A stretch of DNA of 64,000 nucleotides. Origin: Faecalibacterium hattorii (GTDB taxonomy: Bacteria; Bacillota; Clostridia; Oscillospirales; Ruminococcaceae). The notes beneath the pieces were generated by a model. The model saw nothing but the letters and a program-made list of their open reading frames with translations. It was not told the DNA's origin and searched no databases. A program made the translations under genes and the position numbers. The stretch spans positions 24,254 through 88,253 of the forward strand of contig NZ_PRLC01000015.1 in assembly GCF_003287455.1 (NCBI RefSeq), read 5' to 3'. How positions within the stretch are numbered: the stretch's first letter is position 1; every line of letters starts with the position of its first letter. Positions 19,258 through 27,485 of the stretch are shown here, one piece after another.

Positions 19258-19293
19258 AGCGGTGCACCCATTCCCCTTCTCTCCCGAAAAATC

Positions 19294-19322
19294 TTGCCTT
19301 TTCCCTGCAAAAGGCTTACAAT
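19294..19322 (+). promoter_or_regulatory. C69 dipeptidase promoter
   Basis: TTGCCT, 17 nt, TACAAT. Confidence 0.75.
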
Positions 19323-19372
19323 GGTCTCGGCAAACCGAACGGAACATGACAAGATCTCGGAGGGACAAAGCA

Positions 19373-20863
19373 ATGGCTTGTACTACAATCTTAGTTGGCA
19401 AAAACGCATCCTACGATGGCTCCACGATGATCGCCCGGAACGACGATTCGGGGTCGGGCCATTTCACCGCAAAAAAGTTCGTGGTCGTAAAACCGGAAGA
19501 ACTCCCGGCGGTCTATCAGTCGGTGATCTCCCATGTGCAGATCCCGCTGCCCGGCGCAGGTCAGGCCATGCGGATGACTGCCATGCCCAACGCCGTGGCG
19601 GGCAAGGGCATCTGGGCGGCATCGGGCGTGAACGCGGTCAATGTCGGCATGACGGCCACCGAGACCATCACCTCCAACCCGCGCGTTCTGGGCGCGGACC
19701 CGCTCGTGGTGTACCAGCCCGCGCAGGGGGATCAGCCGGAGGTGCCCGGCGGCATCGGTGAGGAGGACATCGTCTACCTCGTGCTGCCCTATATCTGCTC
19801 GGCGCGCCAGGGCGTCGAGCGGCTGGGCAGGCTGCTGGAGACTTACGGCACCTATGAGATGAACGGCATCGCGTTTCAGGATGTCCATGAGATCTGGTGG
19901 CTGGAGACCATCGGCGGCCATCACTGGATGGCCCGCCGCGTGCCCGACGACAGCTATGTAGTCATGCCCAACCAGCTCGGCATCGACAGTTTCGACTTCG
20001 CCGATGCAGCCGGTGCACAGGAAAACTACATGTGCTCGGCTGATTTGAAGGAGTTTGTGGATAAGTACCACCTTGACCTCTCGCTGGATGGCGAGTTCAA
20101 CCCGCGGGACGCCTTTGGCAGCCACGACGACTCCGACCATGTCTACAACACCCCCCGCGCATGGTTCATGCTGCGGTATCTGAACCCGAATACGTGGGCG
20201 TGGGACGGCCCGGATGCCGACTACACCCCGCGGTCGGACGATCTGCCGTGGTGCATGGTGCCGGAGCGGAAGGTCACGCCGGAAGATGTGAAGTACCTGC
20301 TCTCCTCCCACTATCAGGGCACGCCCTATGACCCCTATGCGGCTTACGGCGACCAGAAGAGCAAGGGCGCATACCGTTCCATCGGCATCAATCGCAACGA
20401 CTTCATGGCCCTGATCCAGATGCGCCCGGATGTGCCGGAGGACTTCCGCGCCGTGGAGTGGATCGCCTATGCGTCCAACGCCTTCAACACCATGGTGCCC
20501 TTCTACGCCAACGTGGACACCACCCCGGCCTACCTCGCCTGTACCACCGGCGAAGTCTCCACCGACAGCTTCTATTGGGTCAGCCGGATGATCGCGGCTA
20601 TGGCGGATGCCGCCTACGGCAAGTCCATCTTCCACATCGAGCGCTATGAGGAGGCCGTCCTCTCGGCCACCCGCGCCCTGCTGCATGAGTATGACGAGAA
20701 GCAGCGGTCCGCCTTTGATCCCGCTGCCCGCGCCGCCCTGCGCACGGAGGCCAACGAGGCCATCGCCAAGGCGCTGAAAGCCCGCGCCGCCGATACGCTG
20801 GATAAGGTCCTCTTCGAGCTGAGCTGCAATATGAAGAACGCCTACTCCCGCTCCGACGCATGA
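19373..20863 (+). CDS. C69-family dipeptidase (PepD type)
   Basis: 496 residues, an Ntn-hydrolase. The start MACTTILVGKNASYDGSTMI places the nucleophile at C3, and the ARNDDSG segment that follows is family-typical, so the cytoplasmic enzyme would cleave dipeptides. An in-frame upstream extension was rejected because GGAGGG lies 8 nt before ATG 19373 and the promoter start falls between the two candidates. It has no signal peptide. Single gene with its own promoter and terminator. Confidence 0.88.
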   Translation: MACTTILVGKNASYDGSTMIARNDDSGSGHFTAKKFVVVKPEELPAVYQSVISHVQIPLPGAGQAMRMTAMPNAVAGKGIWAASGVNAVNVGMTATETITSNPRVLGADPLVVYQPAQGDQPEVPGGIGEEDIVYLVLPYICSARQGVERLGRLLETYGTYEMNGIAFQDVHEIWWLETIGGHHWMARRVPDDSYVVMPNQLGIDSFDFADAAGAQENYMCSADLKEFVDKYHLDLSLDGEFNPRDAFGSHDDSDHVYNTPRAWFMLRYLNPNTWAWDGPDADYTPRSDDLPWCMVPERKVTPEDVKYLLSSHYQGTPYDPYAAYGDQKSKGAYRSIGINRNDFMALIQMRPDVPEDFRAVEWIAYASNAFNTMVPFYANVDTTPAYLACTTGEVSTDSFYWVSRMIAAMADAAYGKSIFHIERYEEAVLSATRALLHEYDEKQRSAFDPAARAALRTEANEAIAKALKARAADTLDKVLFELSCNMKNAYSRSDA

Positions 20864-20881
20864 CCCTTTTTTGAAACAGAG

Positions 20882-20921
20882 AACGCCCCTTCGCGGTTTT
20901 GTTCCGTGAAGGGGCGTTTTT
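20882..20921. terminator. Bidirectional terminator, dipeptidase/LysR
   Basis: AACGCCCCTTCGCGG pairs with CCGTGAAGGGGCGTT around a 7-nt loop, with T-runs, between convergent genes. Confidence 0.85.
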
Positions 20922-20924
20922 GCG

Positions 20925-21809
20925 TCATTTTACCAGCATCTGCTGGAACTTCCGCGCCGCCGTGTTCAGCGGGCGGTGGTGGTCGTAGACGAGGCAGATG
21001 GAGCGGGTGGGGATGATCTCCTGCAAGTGGAGCTGGACGAGCTCGCCCCGCGCCAGCAGGTCTTTTGCCATGGGTTCCGGCACAAAGGCGAGGCCCAGCT
21101 CACTTTTCACCAGCGTCAGCATCTGGTCGGTGGTGGCGGCCTCGGTGTCGGGCCGCAGCACCGCGTCGTGGTCGAGGAAGAACTGCCGGTAAAAGCTGCG
21201 GGTCATGCTCTCATCGCTCAGGGAGATGAGAGGGTAATTGCCCAGCTCCTTTAGGGTCAGGCTTTGGCTGGCCAGTGCGGTGAAGGTCCGGCCGCCCACC
21301 AGCACCTCGTAAAAGGATTTCAGCTCCACCAGCTTCAGCCCCGGTTCCACCTCGGCCGGGGTGGAGATGATGGCGAAATCGACCTCGCCGTTCTTCACGG
21401 CCTGCAATGCTTGGGGAGTGGAGTGGTTCGAGATGCGCAGCCGGATGCCGGGGTACTCGGTGTGGAAAGCCCGCAGCTTTTCGGAAAGGTAGATGTTCAG
21501 GGCCGTCTCGGTGGCGCTGATGCTGATGGCTCCGTGTTCCAGCGTGGCGCTGGCACTCAGCTCTTCCTCGGCGTCTTGGATCTGCACCGCCGCCGACGCG
21601 ATGCGGGAGTAGAGCATCTCGCCCTCCGGCGTCAGGGTCACGCCCCGGTTGGAGCGGATGAACAGCACGCAGTTCAGCTGGCTTTCCAGCCGGTTCATCG
21701 AGTGGGTGATGTTGGGCTGGTTGTTGCCCAGCACCCGCGCGGCCTTGGTAAAGTTTTGGTATTTCGCTACATAATAGAAGATTTTGTAGTATTCCCAGTC
21801 CACATACAT
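20925..21809 (-). CDS. LysR-family transcriptional regulator
   Basis: 294 residues. An N-terminal winged helix (YYKIFYYVAKYQNFTKAARVL, about 6-65) is followed by a LysR substrate domain from about residue 90. GGAGGAGG precedes the ATG. It is divergent from the argG remnant-purA-pyrB operon and the two promoters overlap, so it is a candidate regulator of that operon and of itself. The effector is unknown. Confidence 0.92.
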   Translation of the reverse strand: MYVDWEYYKIFYYVAKYQNFTKAARVLGNNQPNITHSMNRLESQLNCVLFIRSNRGVTLTPEGEMLYSRIASAAVQIQDAEEELSASATLEHGAISISATETALNIYLSEKLRAFHTEYPGIRLRISNHSTPQALQAVKNGEVDFAIISTPAEVEPGLKLVELKSFYEVLVGGRTFTALASQSLTLKELGNYPLISLSDESMTRSFYRQFFLDHDAVLRPDTEAATTDQMLTLVKSELGLAFVPEPMAKDLLARGELVQLHLQEIIPTRSICLVYDHHRPLNTAARKFQQMLVK

Positions 21810-21864
21810 GATGCGTCTGCCTCCTCCATGTAAAAATCACATTGCAGCTATGTGCAGGATACTT

Positions 21865-21893
21865 TTTACACATTCTTTCTCCGCTTGTATAAT
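21865..21893 (+). promoter_or_regulatory. Promoter of the argG remnant-purA-pyrB operon
   Basis: TTTACA, 17 nt, TATAAT. Confidence 0.8.
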
Positions 21894-21917
21894 AGCAACT
21901 GCAATCGGAAATTGCAA
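21889..21917 (-). promoter_or_regulatory. LysR gene promoter, overlapping the purA promoter
   Basis: On the minus strand TTGCAA, 17 nt, TATTAT. Its -10 shares bases with the -10 of the opposite promoter, so the two cannot be occupied together. Confidence 0.7.
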
Positions 21918-21965
21918 GAGGGAATTTGAAAGTATTAAAGTTGGTTTTGAACGGAGGCAGTTACC

Positions 21966-22232
21966 GTGTCTGAAATCAAAAAGGTCGTGCTGGCATATTC
22001 CGGCGGTCTGGATACGTCCATCATCATTCCGTGACTGAAAGAGCATTACGACAACTGCGAGGTCATCGCCGTCTGCGGCAATGTGGGCCAGAAAGGTGAG
22101 CTGGAAGGCTTGGAGGAGCGTGCCAAGGCAAGCGGCGACTACAAGCAGAGCGATGCCACCGGTTTCATCAGCATCTACGGTCTGCCCACCAAGGTGCAGG
22201 CCATTGTAAACAACGAAAAAGAAGGGAAATAA
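21966..22232 (+). pseudogene. argG: Argininosuccinate synthase remnant
   Basis: From GTG 21966 (GGAGG 8 nt before) the translation begins SEIKKVVLAYSGGLDTSIII, the ATP-pyrophosphatase start of ArgG. Codon 23 (22032-22034) is TGA where ArgG has Trp (IIPW-LKEHY). The frame continues NCEVIAVCGNVGQKGELEGL to about codon 60. It then jumps to DATGFISIYGLPTKVQAIV, which resembles the C-terminus of clostridial ArgG. Roughly 300 internal residues are missing, so it cannot be functional. The 89-codon scar keeps frame and a normal stop 6 nt before purA. Confidence 0.88.
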
Positions 22233-22238
22233 AGAGTT

Positions 22239-23540
22239 ATGCTTACCGCTGTTACTGGAATCAACTGGGGCGATGAGGGCAAGGGCCGCGTCATCGACCT
22301 GCTGGCCGAACATGCTGACATCGTTGCCCGCTATCAGGGCGGCAACAATGCTGGACACACCGTCGTCACCGAGAAGGGCAAGTTCATCCTGAATCTGCTG
22401 CCCTCCGGCATCCTGCACCCGGACGTGACCTGTGTGCTGGGCACCGGCATGGTGATTGACCTCGATCACCTCGCAAACGAGATGCAGGCCATCGAAGCCC
22501 GTGGTGTGGAAGTCAGCCCCAAGAATCTGAAGCTCTCCGATAAGGCCACCATTTCGATGCCGTGGCACAAGGTGCAGGATGGGCTGGAAGAAGACCGCCT
22601 TGCCCAAAAGGGCAGTGCCTTCGGCTCCACCCGCCGCGGCATCGCCTACGCCTACAGCGACAAGTACCGCAAAAAGACGCTGCGTTTGGGCGACTTGCTC
22701 CACTTGGACGAGAAGCGCACCCAGAACCGTCTGCATATGATTTTGGACTCCAAGAACATGGAGCTGGCGGGCTGCTACCATCAGGAAAAGATGTCCTACG
22801 ATGCCCTGCTGAACTGGTGCAAGTTGCAGGCCGAGCACTTTACGCCGTACATCTGCGACGTCGGTGCTTTTTTGCAGCAGGCTCACGACAGCGGTAAACG
22901 GATCGTGCTGGAAGCCCAGCTGGGTGCTATGCGCGACATCGATTACGGCATCTTTCCCTTCACGTCCAGCTCCAACACGCTGGCCGCTTACGCGCCGCTG
23001 GGGGCCGGTATCCCCAACTGCAAGCTCGACCATGTGGTCGGCGTGCTGAAATCTTACTCCACCTGCGTGGGTGCAGGTCCCTTCGCCGCCGAGAACGCCA
23101 TGGGCGAAGAGTGGAACGAGAAGCTGCGCAAGGCAGGCGGCGAATACGGCGCGGCCACCGGCCGTCCCCGCCGCGTCGGCCCCTTCGACTGCGTAGCCAG
23201 CCGCTATGGTTTGGCCTGTCAGGGCGCGGATAAGATTGCCCTCACCAAGCTGGATGTGCTCAGCAGCATGAAGGAGATCCCGGTCATCACCGGTTACAAG
23301 TTGGATGGAGTGAAAGTCCCCCGCTTCGACACCCTGTCCGACCTCGACCGGATGGAGCCGGTGGTCACCATGCTGCCCGGCTGGAACACCGATATCTCCG
23401 GATGCAAGAGCTGGGATGACCTCCCCAAAGAAGCAAAGGCTTATGTGGAATTCCTTGAAAAAGAACTGAACCACGAGATTCAGTTCGTCTCCACTGGTGC
23501 CGAGCGCGAGAAGTTTGTGCTGAAGGGAGAATGGCTGTGA
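22239..23540 (+). CDS. purA: Adenylosuccinate synthase
   Basis: 433 residues. The GTP-binding start GINWGDEGKGRVID, NNAGHTVV with the catalytic His, GSTRRGI and GRPRRVGPFD are all present. It joins IMP and aspartate in AMP synthesis. The ribosome site (GAAGGG, 12 nt before ATG) lies in the end of the argG remnant, which may be why the scar is kept. It overlaps pyrB by 10 nt. Confidence 0.96.
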   Translation: MLTAVTGINWGDEGKGRVIDLLAEHADIVARYQGGNNAGHTVVTEKGKFILNLLPSGILHPDVTCVLGTGMVIDLDHLANEMQAIEARGVEVSPKNLKLSDKATISMPWHKVQDGLEEDRLAQKGSAFGSTRRGIAYAYSDKYRKKTLRLGDLLHLDEKRTQNRLHMILDSKNMELAGCYHQEKMSYDALLNWCKLQAEHFTPYICDVGAFLQQAHDSGKRIVLEAQLGAMRDIDYGIFPFTSSSNTLAAYAPLGAGIPNCKLDHVVGVLKSYSTCVGAGPFAAENAMGEEWNEKLRKAGGEYGAATGRPRRVGPFDCVASRYGLACQGADKIALTKLDVLSSMKEIPVITGYKLDGVKVPRFDTLSDLDRMEPVVTMLPGWNTDISGCKSWDDLPKEAKAYVEFLEKELNHEIQFVSTGAEREKFVLKGEWL

Positions 23541-24481
23541 GACACTTCATCGAGCCGAACAGCTTTTCTCTGGACGAGCAGTTGGCCCTTCTCGACCTTG
23601 CCGACCGGATGGAAGCGAATCCCGCTCCCTATGCGCACCTGTGCGACGGGCGCATCCTTGCGACGCTGTTCTATGAACCCAGCACCCGCACCCGCCTCTC
23701 CTTCGAGTCGGCCATGCTCCGCCTCGGCGGCAAGACGCTGGGCTTTGCAGGGGCCCAGCTTTCTAGCGCCAGCAAGGGCGAGACGGTGGCCGACACGGCC
23801 CGCGTCGTCAGCAACTATGCCGACGTCATCGCCATGCGCCACCCCAAAGAAGGCGCCCCGCTCCGGGCCTCTATGTATGCCCGCGTCCCCATCATCAACG
23901 CGGGCGACGGCGGCCATGCCCACCCCTCCCAGACCATGATCGATCTCATGACCATCCGCCAGCGCAAAGGGCGGCTGGATCATTTGACGATCGGCTTCTG
24001 CGGCGACCTCAAATTTGGCCGGACGGTCCACTCCCTGACCGCAGCCCTCAGCCAGTTTGAGGGGAACAAGTTCGTGTTCATCTCGCCGGAGGAGCTGCGC
24101 ATTCCCCAGTACGTCAAGGACGAGACATTGACGCCTCTCCATCAAACGTACAAGGAGACCACAGACCTCGAAGCCGAGCTGCCTGCCCTTGATGTCCTCT
24201 ACATGACCCGCATCCAGCAGGAGCGCTTCTTCAACGAAGAGGATTATCTGCGGCTCAAAGGCTGCTACTCCCTGAACGCAAAGCTCTTGGAGCTGGCCCC
24301 GCCGGACATGCCGGTGCTCCACCCGCTGCCCCGCATCGACGAGATCAAGCTGGACGTGGATAACGACCTCCGCGCCGCCTACTTCGATCAGGTGCACAAC
24401 GGTGTCTACATCCGCATGGCCATCATTCTGGCCCTCCTCGGCATCCCCGACCCCCTGACGGGCAAAACCGTCCTGAACTGA
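23531..24481 (+). CDS. pyrB: Aspartate carbamoyltransferase, catalytic chain
   Basis: 316 residues. The carbamoyl-phosphate motif FYEPSTRTRLSFE, the GDGGHAHPSQ loop, and the C-terminal HPLPRIDEI are present. It joins aspartate and carbamoyl phosphate in pyrimidine synthesis. The ATG lies within the last codons of purA, after GGGAGA. No pyrI regulatory chain follows, so the enzyme is probably an unregulated trimer. Confidence 0.96.
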   Translation: MAVRHFIEPNSFSLDEQLALLDLADRMEANPAPYAHLCDGRILATLFYEPSTRTRLSFESAMLRLGGKTLGFAGAQLSSASKGETVADTARVVSNYADVIAMRHPKEGAPLRASMYARVPIINAGDGGHAHPSQTMIDLMTIRQRKGRLDHLTIGFCGDLKFGRTVHSLTAALSQFEGNKFVFISPEELRIPQYVKDETLTPLHQTYKETTDLEAELPALDVLYMTRIQQERFFNEEDYLRLKGCYSLNAKLLELAPPDMPVLHPLPRIDEIKLDVDNDLRAAYFDQVHNGVYIRMAIILALLGIPDPLTGKTVLN

Positions 24482-24494
24482 ACGATGAATGCAC

Positions 24495-24532
24495 AAAAGC
24501 AGCAGACCCCGCGCGGGGTCTGCTGCTTTTTT
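24495..24532 (+). terminator. Terminator of the purA-pyrB operon
   Basis: A perfect 16-bp stem (AAAAGCAGCAGACCCC and complement) around GCGC, then T. Confidence 0.92.
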
Positions 24533-24580
24533 AATGTCCCCATGCAGATTCGAACCTTTTTTATTCTGTGTAAACAGATG

Positions 24581-24594
24581 TTTATTAGCTGGAA
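24581..24594 (+). repeat. Direct repeat flanking the Rpn gene, left copy
   Basis: TTTATTAGCTGGAA, identical to 25710-25723. A shorter copy, CATTAGCTGGAA, lies at 24646-24657. AGCTAATGAAA (24603-24613) and TTTCATTAGCT (24643-24653) form an 11-bp inverted repeat. The rest of 24541-24820 holds no gene and is AT-rich. Confidence 0.75.
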
Positions 24595-24820
24595 ATTAGC
24601 TGAGCTAATGAAAAGTGGCCGCTCTATTGTACAACGCTCACCTTTCATTAGCTGGAAGGCGCGTGGCTGTTCATAGGCACCAGAAGAACACCAGTTGCAA
24701 AAAGCAGCTGAAGCCTGTTTCTGGATTTATGATACCATGCCAGAAATACTGTTGCGATAGGAACATGGCCGGAATACGCGATAGAAGGATTCTGACCTAT
24801 GTAGTGGGAAGTACTTCATC

Positions 24821-24849
24821 TTGTAAAAAGAACGGTTTTATGGTATTCT
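24821..24849 (+). promoter_or_regulatory. Promoter of the first Rpn gene
   Basis: TTGTAA, 17 nt, TATTCT. Confidence 0.65.
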
Positions 24850-24883
24850 TACCTTAGACAAGGAACAGAAAGCAGGTGAACCG

Positions 24884-25708
24884 ATGGCAGAAGTCAAAAC
24901 ACAAAACGACCTTGATTTTGAGCGCAAGCATGAGGAGGATCTGCGGCGTATCCGTGATTTTCGGCTCATGGATGATAACTTTATGAGCAAGGTCTTTGAA
25001 GATAAGCCGTGTGCGGAATTCCTGCTCCGGATCATCCTGAATCGGGATGATTTGAAGGTCAAAGAGGTCCATGGGCAGCATGACCTGAACAATATACAGG
25101 GCCGTTCCGTGCGGCTTGACATTCTGGCAGTGGATCATGAAAATCGTGCCTACAATGTCGAGGTGCAGCGCAGTGACAGTGGAGCAGTCGCAAAGAGGGC
25201 AAGATATAACAGCAGCCTGCTGGATGCCAATCTCACCCGAAAGGGCGATGCGTATGACGCACTGAACGAAACCTATGTAATCTTTATCACAGAGAACGAT
25301 GTGCTTCGGGGCGGACTTCCTATTTACCATATCAACCGCATTATTGAGGAAATGGGGAAATCCTTCGGAGATGAAGCACATATTATCTATGTGAACTCTC
25401 AGATCAAAGATGACACCGCATTGGGAAAACTAATGCACGATTTTACCTGTACGAACCCGGATGACATGAACTATCCTGTTCTGGCACAGCGGGTGCGTTA
25501 TTTCAAAGAAGATACGAAGGGAGTGGCAACGATGTGCAGAGCATTTGAAGAAGTGAGAGAAGAAAGTGCAAGGGAAGCAAAGCACGAACAGGCAATCGAA
25601 AGTGCCAAAACTATGTTGGCTGATGGATTGCCGTATGAAACGATTGCACGATATGCAAAACTTCCGATTGAAGAGGTAAAGGCACTGGATACAAAGAAAC
25701 CCGCCTGA
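24884..25708 (+). CDS. Rpn-family PD-(D/E)XK nuclease / putative transposase, copy 1
   Basis: 274 residues. The PD-(D/E)XK core is visible as VRLDILAVD followed by YNVEVQRSD (D and E-x-Q). The family (PDDEXK nuclease transposase, recombination-promoting nuclease) is linked to DNA cleavage and mobile DNA, though the true role is uncertain. It is closely related along its length to the gene at 55002-55826. Codon use is more AT-rich than core genes. The 14-bp direct repeat begins two bases after its stop. Confidence 0.85.
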   Translation: MAEVKTQNDLDFERKHEEDLRRIRDFRLMDDNFMSKVFEDKPCAEFLLRIILNRDDLKVKEVHGQHDLNNIQGRSVRLDILAVDHENRAYNVEVQRSDSGAVAKRARYNSSLLDANLTRKGDAYDALNETYVIFITENDVLRGGLPIYHINRIIEEMGKSFGDEAHIIYVNSQIKDDTALGKLMHDFTCTNPDDMNYPVLAQRVRYFKEDTKGVATMCRAFEEVREESAREAKHEQAIESAKTMLADGLPYETIARYAKLPIEEVKALDTKKPA

Positions 25709-25709
25709 T

Positions 25710-25723
25710 TTTATTAGCTGGAA
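25710..25723 (+). repeat. Direct repeat flanking the Rpn gene, right copy
   Basis: TTTATTAGCTGGAA, identical to 24581-24594, 1129 nt away. Confidence 0.75.
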
Positions 25724-25779
25724 CCGAAAATCCTGCTAATGGCATTCGCTGGCTGATTTTGGTGATCGATTCAAAATGA

Positions 25780-25830
25780 AAAATGCGAAGATCGTCTTTC
25801 CCATGGAAAAATGACCTTCGCATTTTCTTT
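25780..25830. terminator. Hairpin between Rpn gene and tRNA-Arg
   Basis: AAAATGCGAAG pairs with CTTCGCATTTT over 11 bp, with an inner TTTCC/GGAAA helix; T-runs on both strands. Confidence 0.7.
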
Positions 25831-25833
25831 AAA

Positions 25834-25910
25834 TGGCGTCCCCGCCCGGATTCGAACCGGGGGCCTCAGGCTTAGGAGGCTTGCGCTCTATCCATCTGAG
25901 CTACGGAGAC
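25834..25910 (-). tRNA. tRNA-Arg (CCT)
   Basis: 77 nt with acceptor GTCTCCG/CGGGGAC, anticodon loop CTCCTAA, T-arm CCCGG-TTCGAAT-CCGGG and encoded CCA. One mismatch is seen in the anticodon stem. Confidence 0.92.
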
Positions 25911-25921
25911 AAACTGCTATT

Positions 25922-25950
25922 ATAATACCGCAAGTCGGGGATAAAATCAA
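25922..25950 (-). promoter_or_regulatory. tRNA-Arg promoter
   Basis: On the minus strand TTGATT, 17 nt, TATTAT. Confidence 0.75.
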
Positions 25951-25951
25951 G

Positions 25952-25980
25952 TTGAAGGAAAGAGAAAAAAGGTGTATCCT
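25952..25980 (+). promoter_or_regulatory. Promoter of the TrkH/KtrB gene
   Basis: TTGAAG, 17 nt, TATCCT. The leader (about 25987-26066) holds GCCCGC/GCGGGC and CCGCCCCGG/CCGGGGCGG hairpins; it is too short for the c-di-AMP riboswitch often found before potassium genes. Confidence 0.6.
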
Positions 25981-26066
25981 ATAAAGAGAACGCCCGCCGC
26001 ACAGCGGGCAAGAACGATACCGCCCCGGAAGCGCCAAGGCTGCCGGGGCGGGAGAAGGAGCTCTTC

Positions 26067-27443
26067 ATGGGAAAAACTGGAAGAAAGAAAACACATCGCA
26101 AAAATCTGCTGGTGGGCAGCAACGCGACCCAGATCATCTGCGTGAGCTTTGTGTTGCTGATCGCGCTGGGCACGCTGCTGCTGACGCTACCCGCGGCGAG
26201 CCGCAGCGGCCGGCTGAGCGTGGTGGATGCGATGTTCACCGCGACGAGCGCGACCTGCGTGACGGGCCTGATCGTGCGGGATACATGGACGCAGTTCACG
26301 ATGTTCGGGCAGGTGGTCATCCTGCTGCTCATTCAAGTGGGCGGTCTCGGCCTTGTGACGCTGACCAGCTTTTTTGCGCTGGCGGCCAAGCGTCGGATGG
26401 GCTTTCGGGACCTGCGGCTGCTGGGCGAGAGCGTCTCGGCCAGCGGCTATTCACAGGCGACCGAGGTGCTGAAGATCGTCATCCGGCTGGCGTTCCTGTT
26501 CGAGGCCATCGGCATAGTGCTGCTGGCGTTCGCCTTTGTGCCGCAGTTCGGGCTGGAGGGCATCTGGATCAGCATCTTCACGGCGATCTCGGCGTTCTGC
26601 AATGCGGGCTTTGACCTGTTCGGCCGGTTCGGGCAGTATTCGTCGCTGGTGCCTTTCGTCCACAATTACTATGTGCAGGCCGTCGTTATGTTCCTCATCA
26701 TGGCGGGCGGCTTGGGCTTCATGGTCTGGGTCGAGCTGGGCGAGTGGCGCAAAAAGCGCCGCCTGTCCCTCCACGCCAAGGTCGTGCTGGCTTTCTCGGC
26801 GATTTTGTGGGTCGGCGGTGCGGTACTCATTGCCCTGATGGAGTGGTCGAACCCCAAAACGATGGGCGGCCTCTCCCCGGACGGCAAGATCATGGCGGCG
26901 CTGTTCCAGTCGGTGTCTACCCGCACGGCGGGTATGAACACCATCGACCTTGCGGCGTGCGGGCCCATTACCAAGCTGCTCATGAGCGTGCTCCAGTTCA
27001 TCGGCGCGGCCCCCGGCTCCACGGGCGGCGGTGTCAAGGTGACGACCTTCGCCGTGCTTATCCTGACCATCCGCAGCGTGGCGCAGGGCCGCGATGACTG
27101 CGTGATCGCCGAACACCACATCGAGTCAAAGACCGTCTACCGCGCCCTGACCATCATCATGCTGGGCATGGTGGCAGCGCTGGGCTCGGCGGTGGTGGTC
27201 TACTATAACACCTCGGACGCCGTGTCCGTCATCGACGCGATCTTCGAGTCCTGCTCGGCGTTTGGCACGGTGGGCCTGTCGGTGGGCGTGACCGCCCAGC
27301 TGAACACCGGGGCAAAGCTGCTGTATATGCTGGTCATGTTCATGGGCCGCGTCGGCCCTGTCTCGCTGGCCATCAGCCTGACGAGCAAACCCAGCGACAA
27401 CAAACGAAAGATCCTGCCGGTGGGGCAGATCAATGTAGGTTGA
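26067..27443 (+). CDS. Potassium uptake membrane subunit, TrkH/KtrB family
   Basis: 458 residues, eight membrane segments with the four selectivity-loop repeats recognisable: TSATCVTGL, SAFCNAGFD, STRTAGMNT and SAFGTVGLS. It translocates K+ (KtrB type, usually Na+-linked) and needs a KtrA/TrkA RCK subunit, which is not next to it. GAAGGAG precedes the ATG. The conserved loop glycines look intact. Confidence 0.9.
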   Translation: MGKTGRKKTHRKNLLVGSNATQIICVSFVLLIALGTLLLTLPAASRSGRLSVVDAMFTATSATCVTGLIVRDTWTQFTMFGQVVILLLIQVGGLGLVTLTSFFALAAKRRMGFRDLRLLGESVSASGYSQATEVLKIVIRLAFLFEAIGIVLLAFAFVPQFGLEGIWISIFTAISAFCNAGFDLFGRFGQYSSLVPFVHNYYVQAVVMFLIMAGGLGFMVWVELGEWRKKRRLSLHAKVVLAFSAILWVGGAVLIALMEWSNPKTMGGLSPDGKIMAALFQSVSTRTAGMNTIDLAACGPITKLLMSVLQFIGAAPGSTGGGVKVTTFAVLILTIRSVAQGRDDCVIAEHHIESKTVYRALTIIMLGMVAALGSAVVVYYNTSDAVSVIDAIFESCSAFGTVGLSVGVTAQLNTGAKLLYMLVMFMGRVGPVSLAISLTSKPSDNKRKILPVGQINVG

Positions 27444-27485
27444 CCAAAAAAGAAGCGCTGCATCGCAGCGCTTCTTTTTTGGTCA
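27441..27485. terminator. Bidirectional terminator, TrkH/pepT
   Basis: A perfect 21-bp stem around ATC with long A and T runs. It contains the stop codons of both convergent genes. Confidence 0.93.

Noticed and set aside
22032..22034. In-frame TGA in argG read as recoding (selenocysteine or Trp)
   Set aside because: The same frame lacks about 300 internal codons of ArgG, no selenocysteine insertion hairpin is apparent, and other genes here use TGA as a normal stop. A pseudogene explains everything.
24884..25708. An IS element with DDE transposase
   Set aside because: The protein has a PD-(D/E)XK nuclease core, not DDE. No terminal inverted repeats of IS type were found, only direct repeats.
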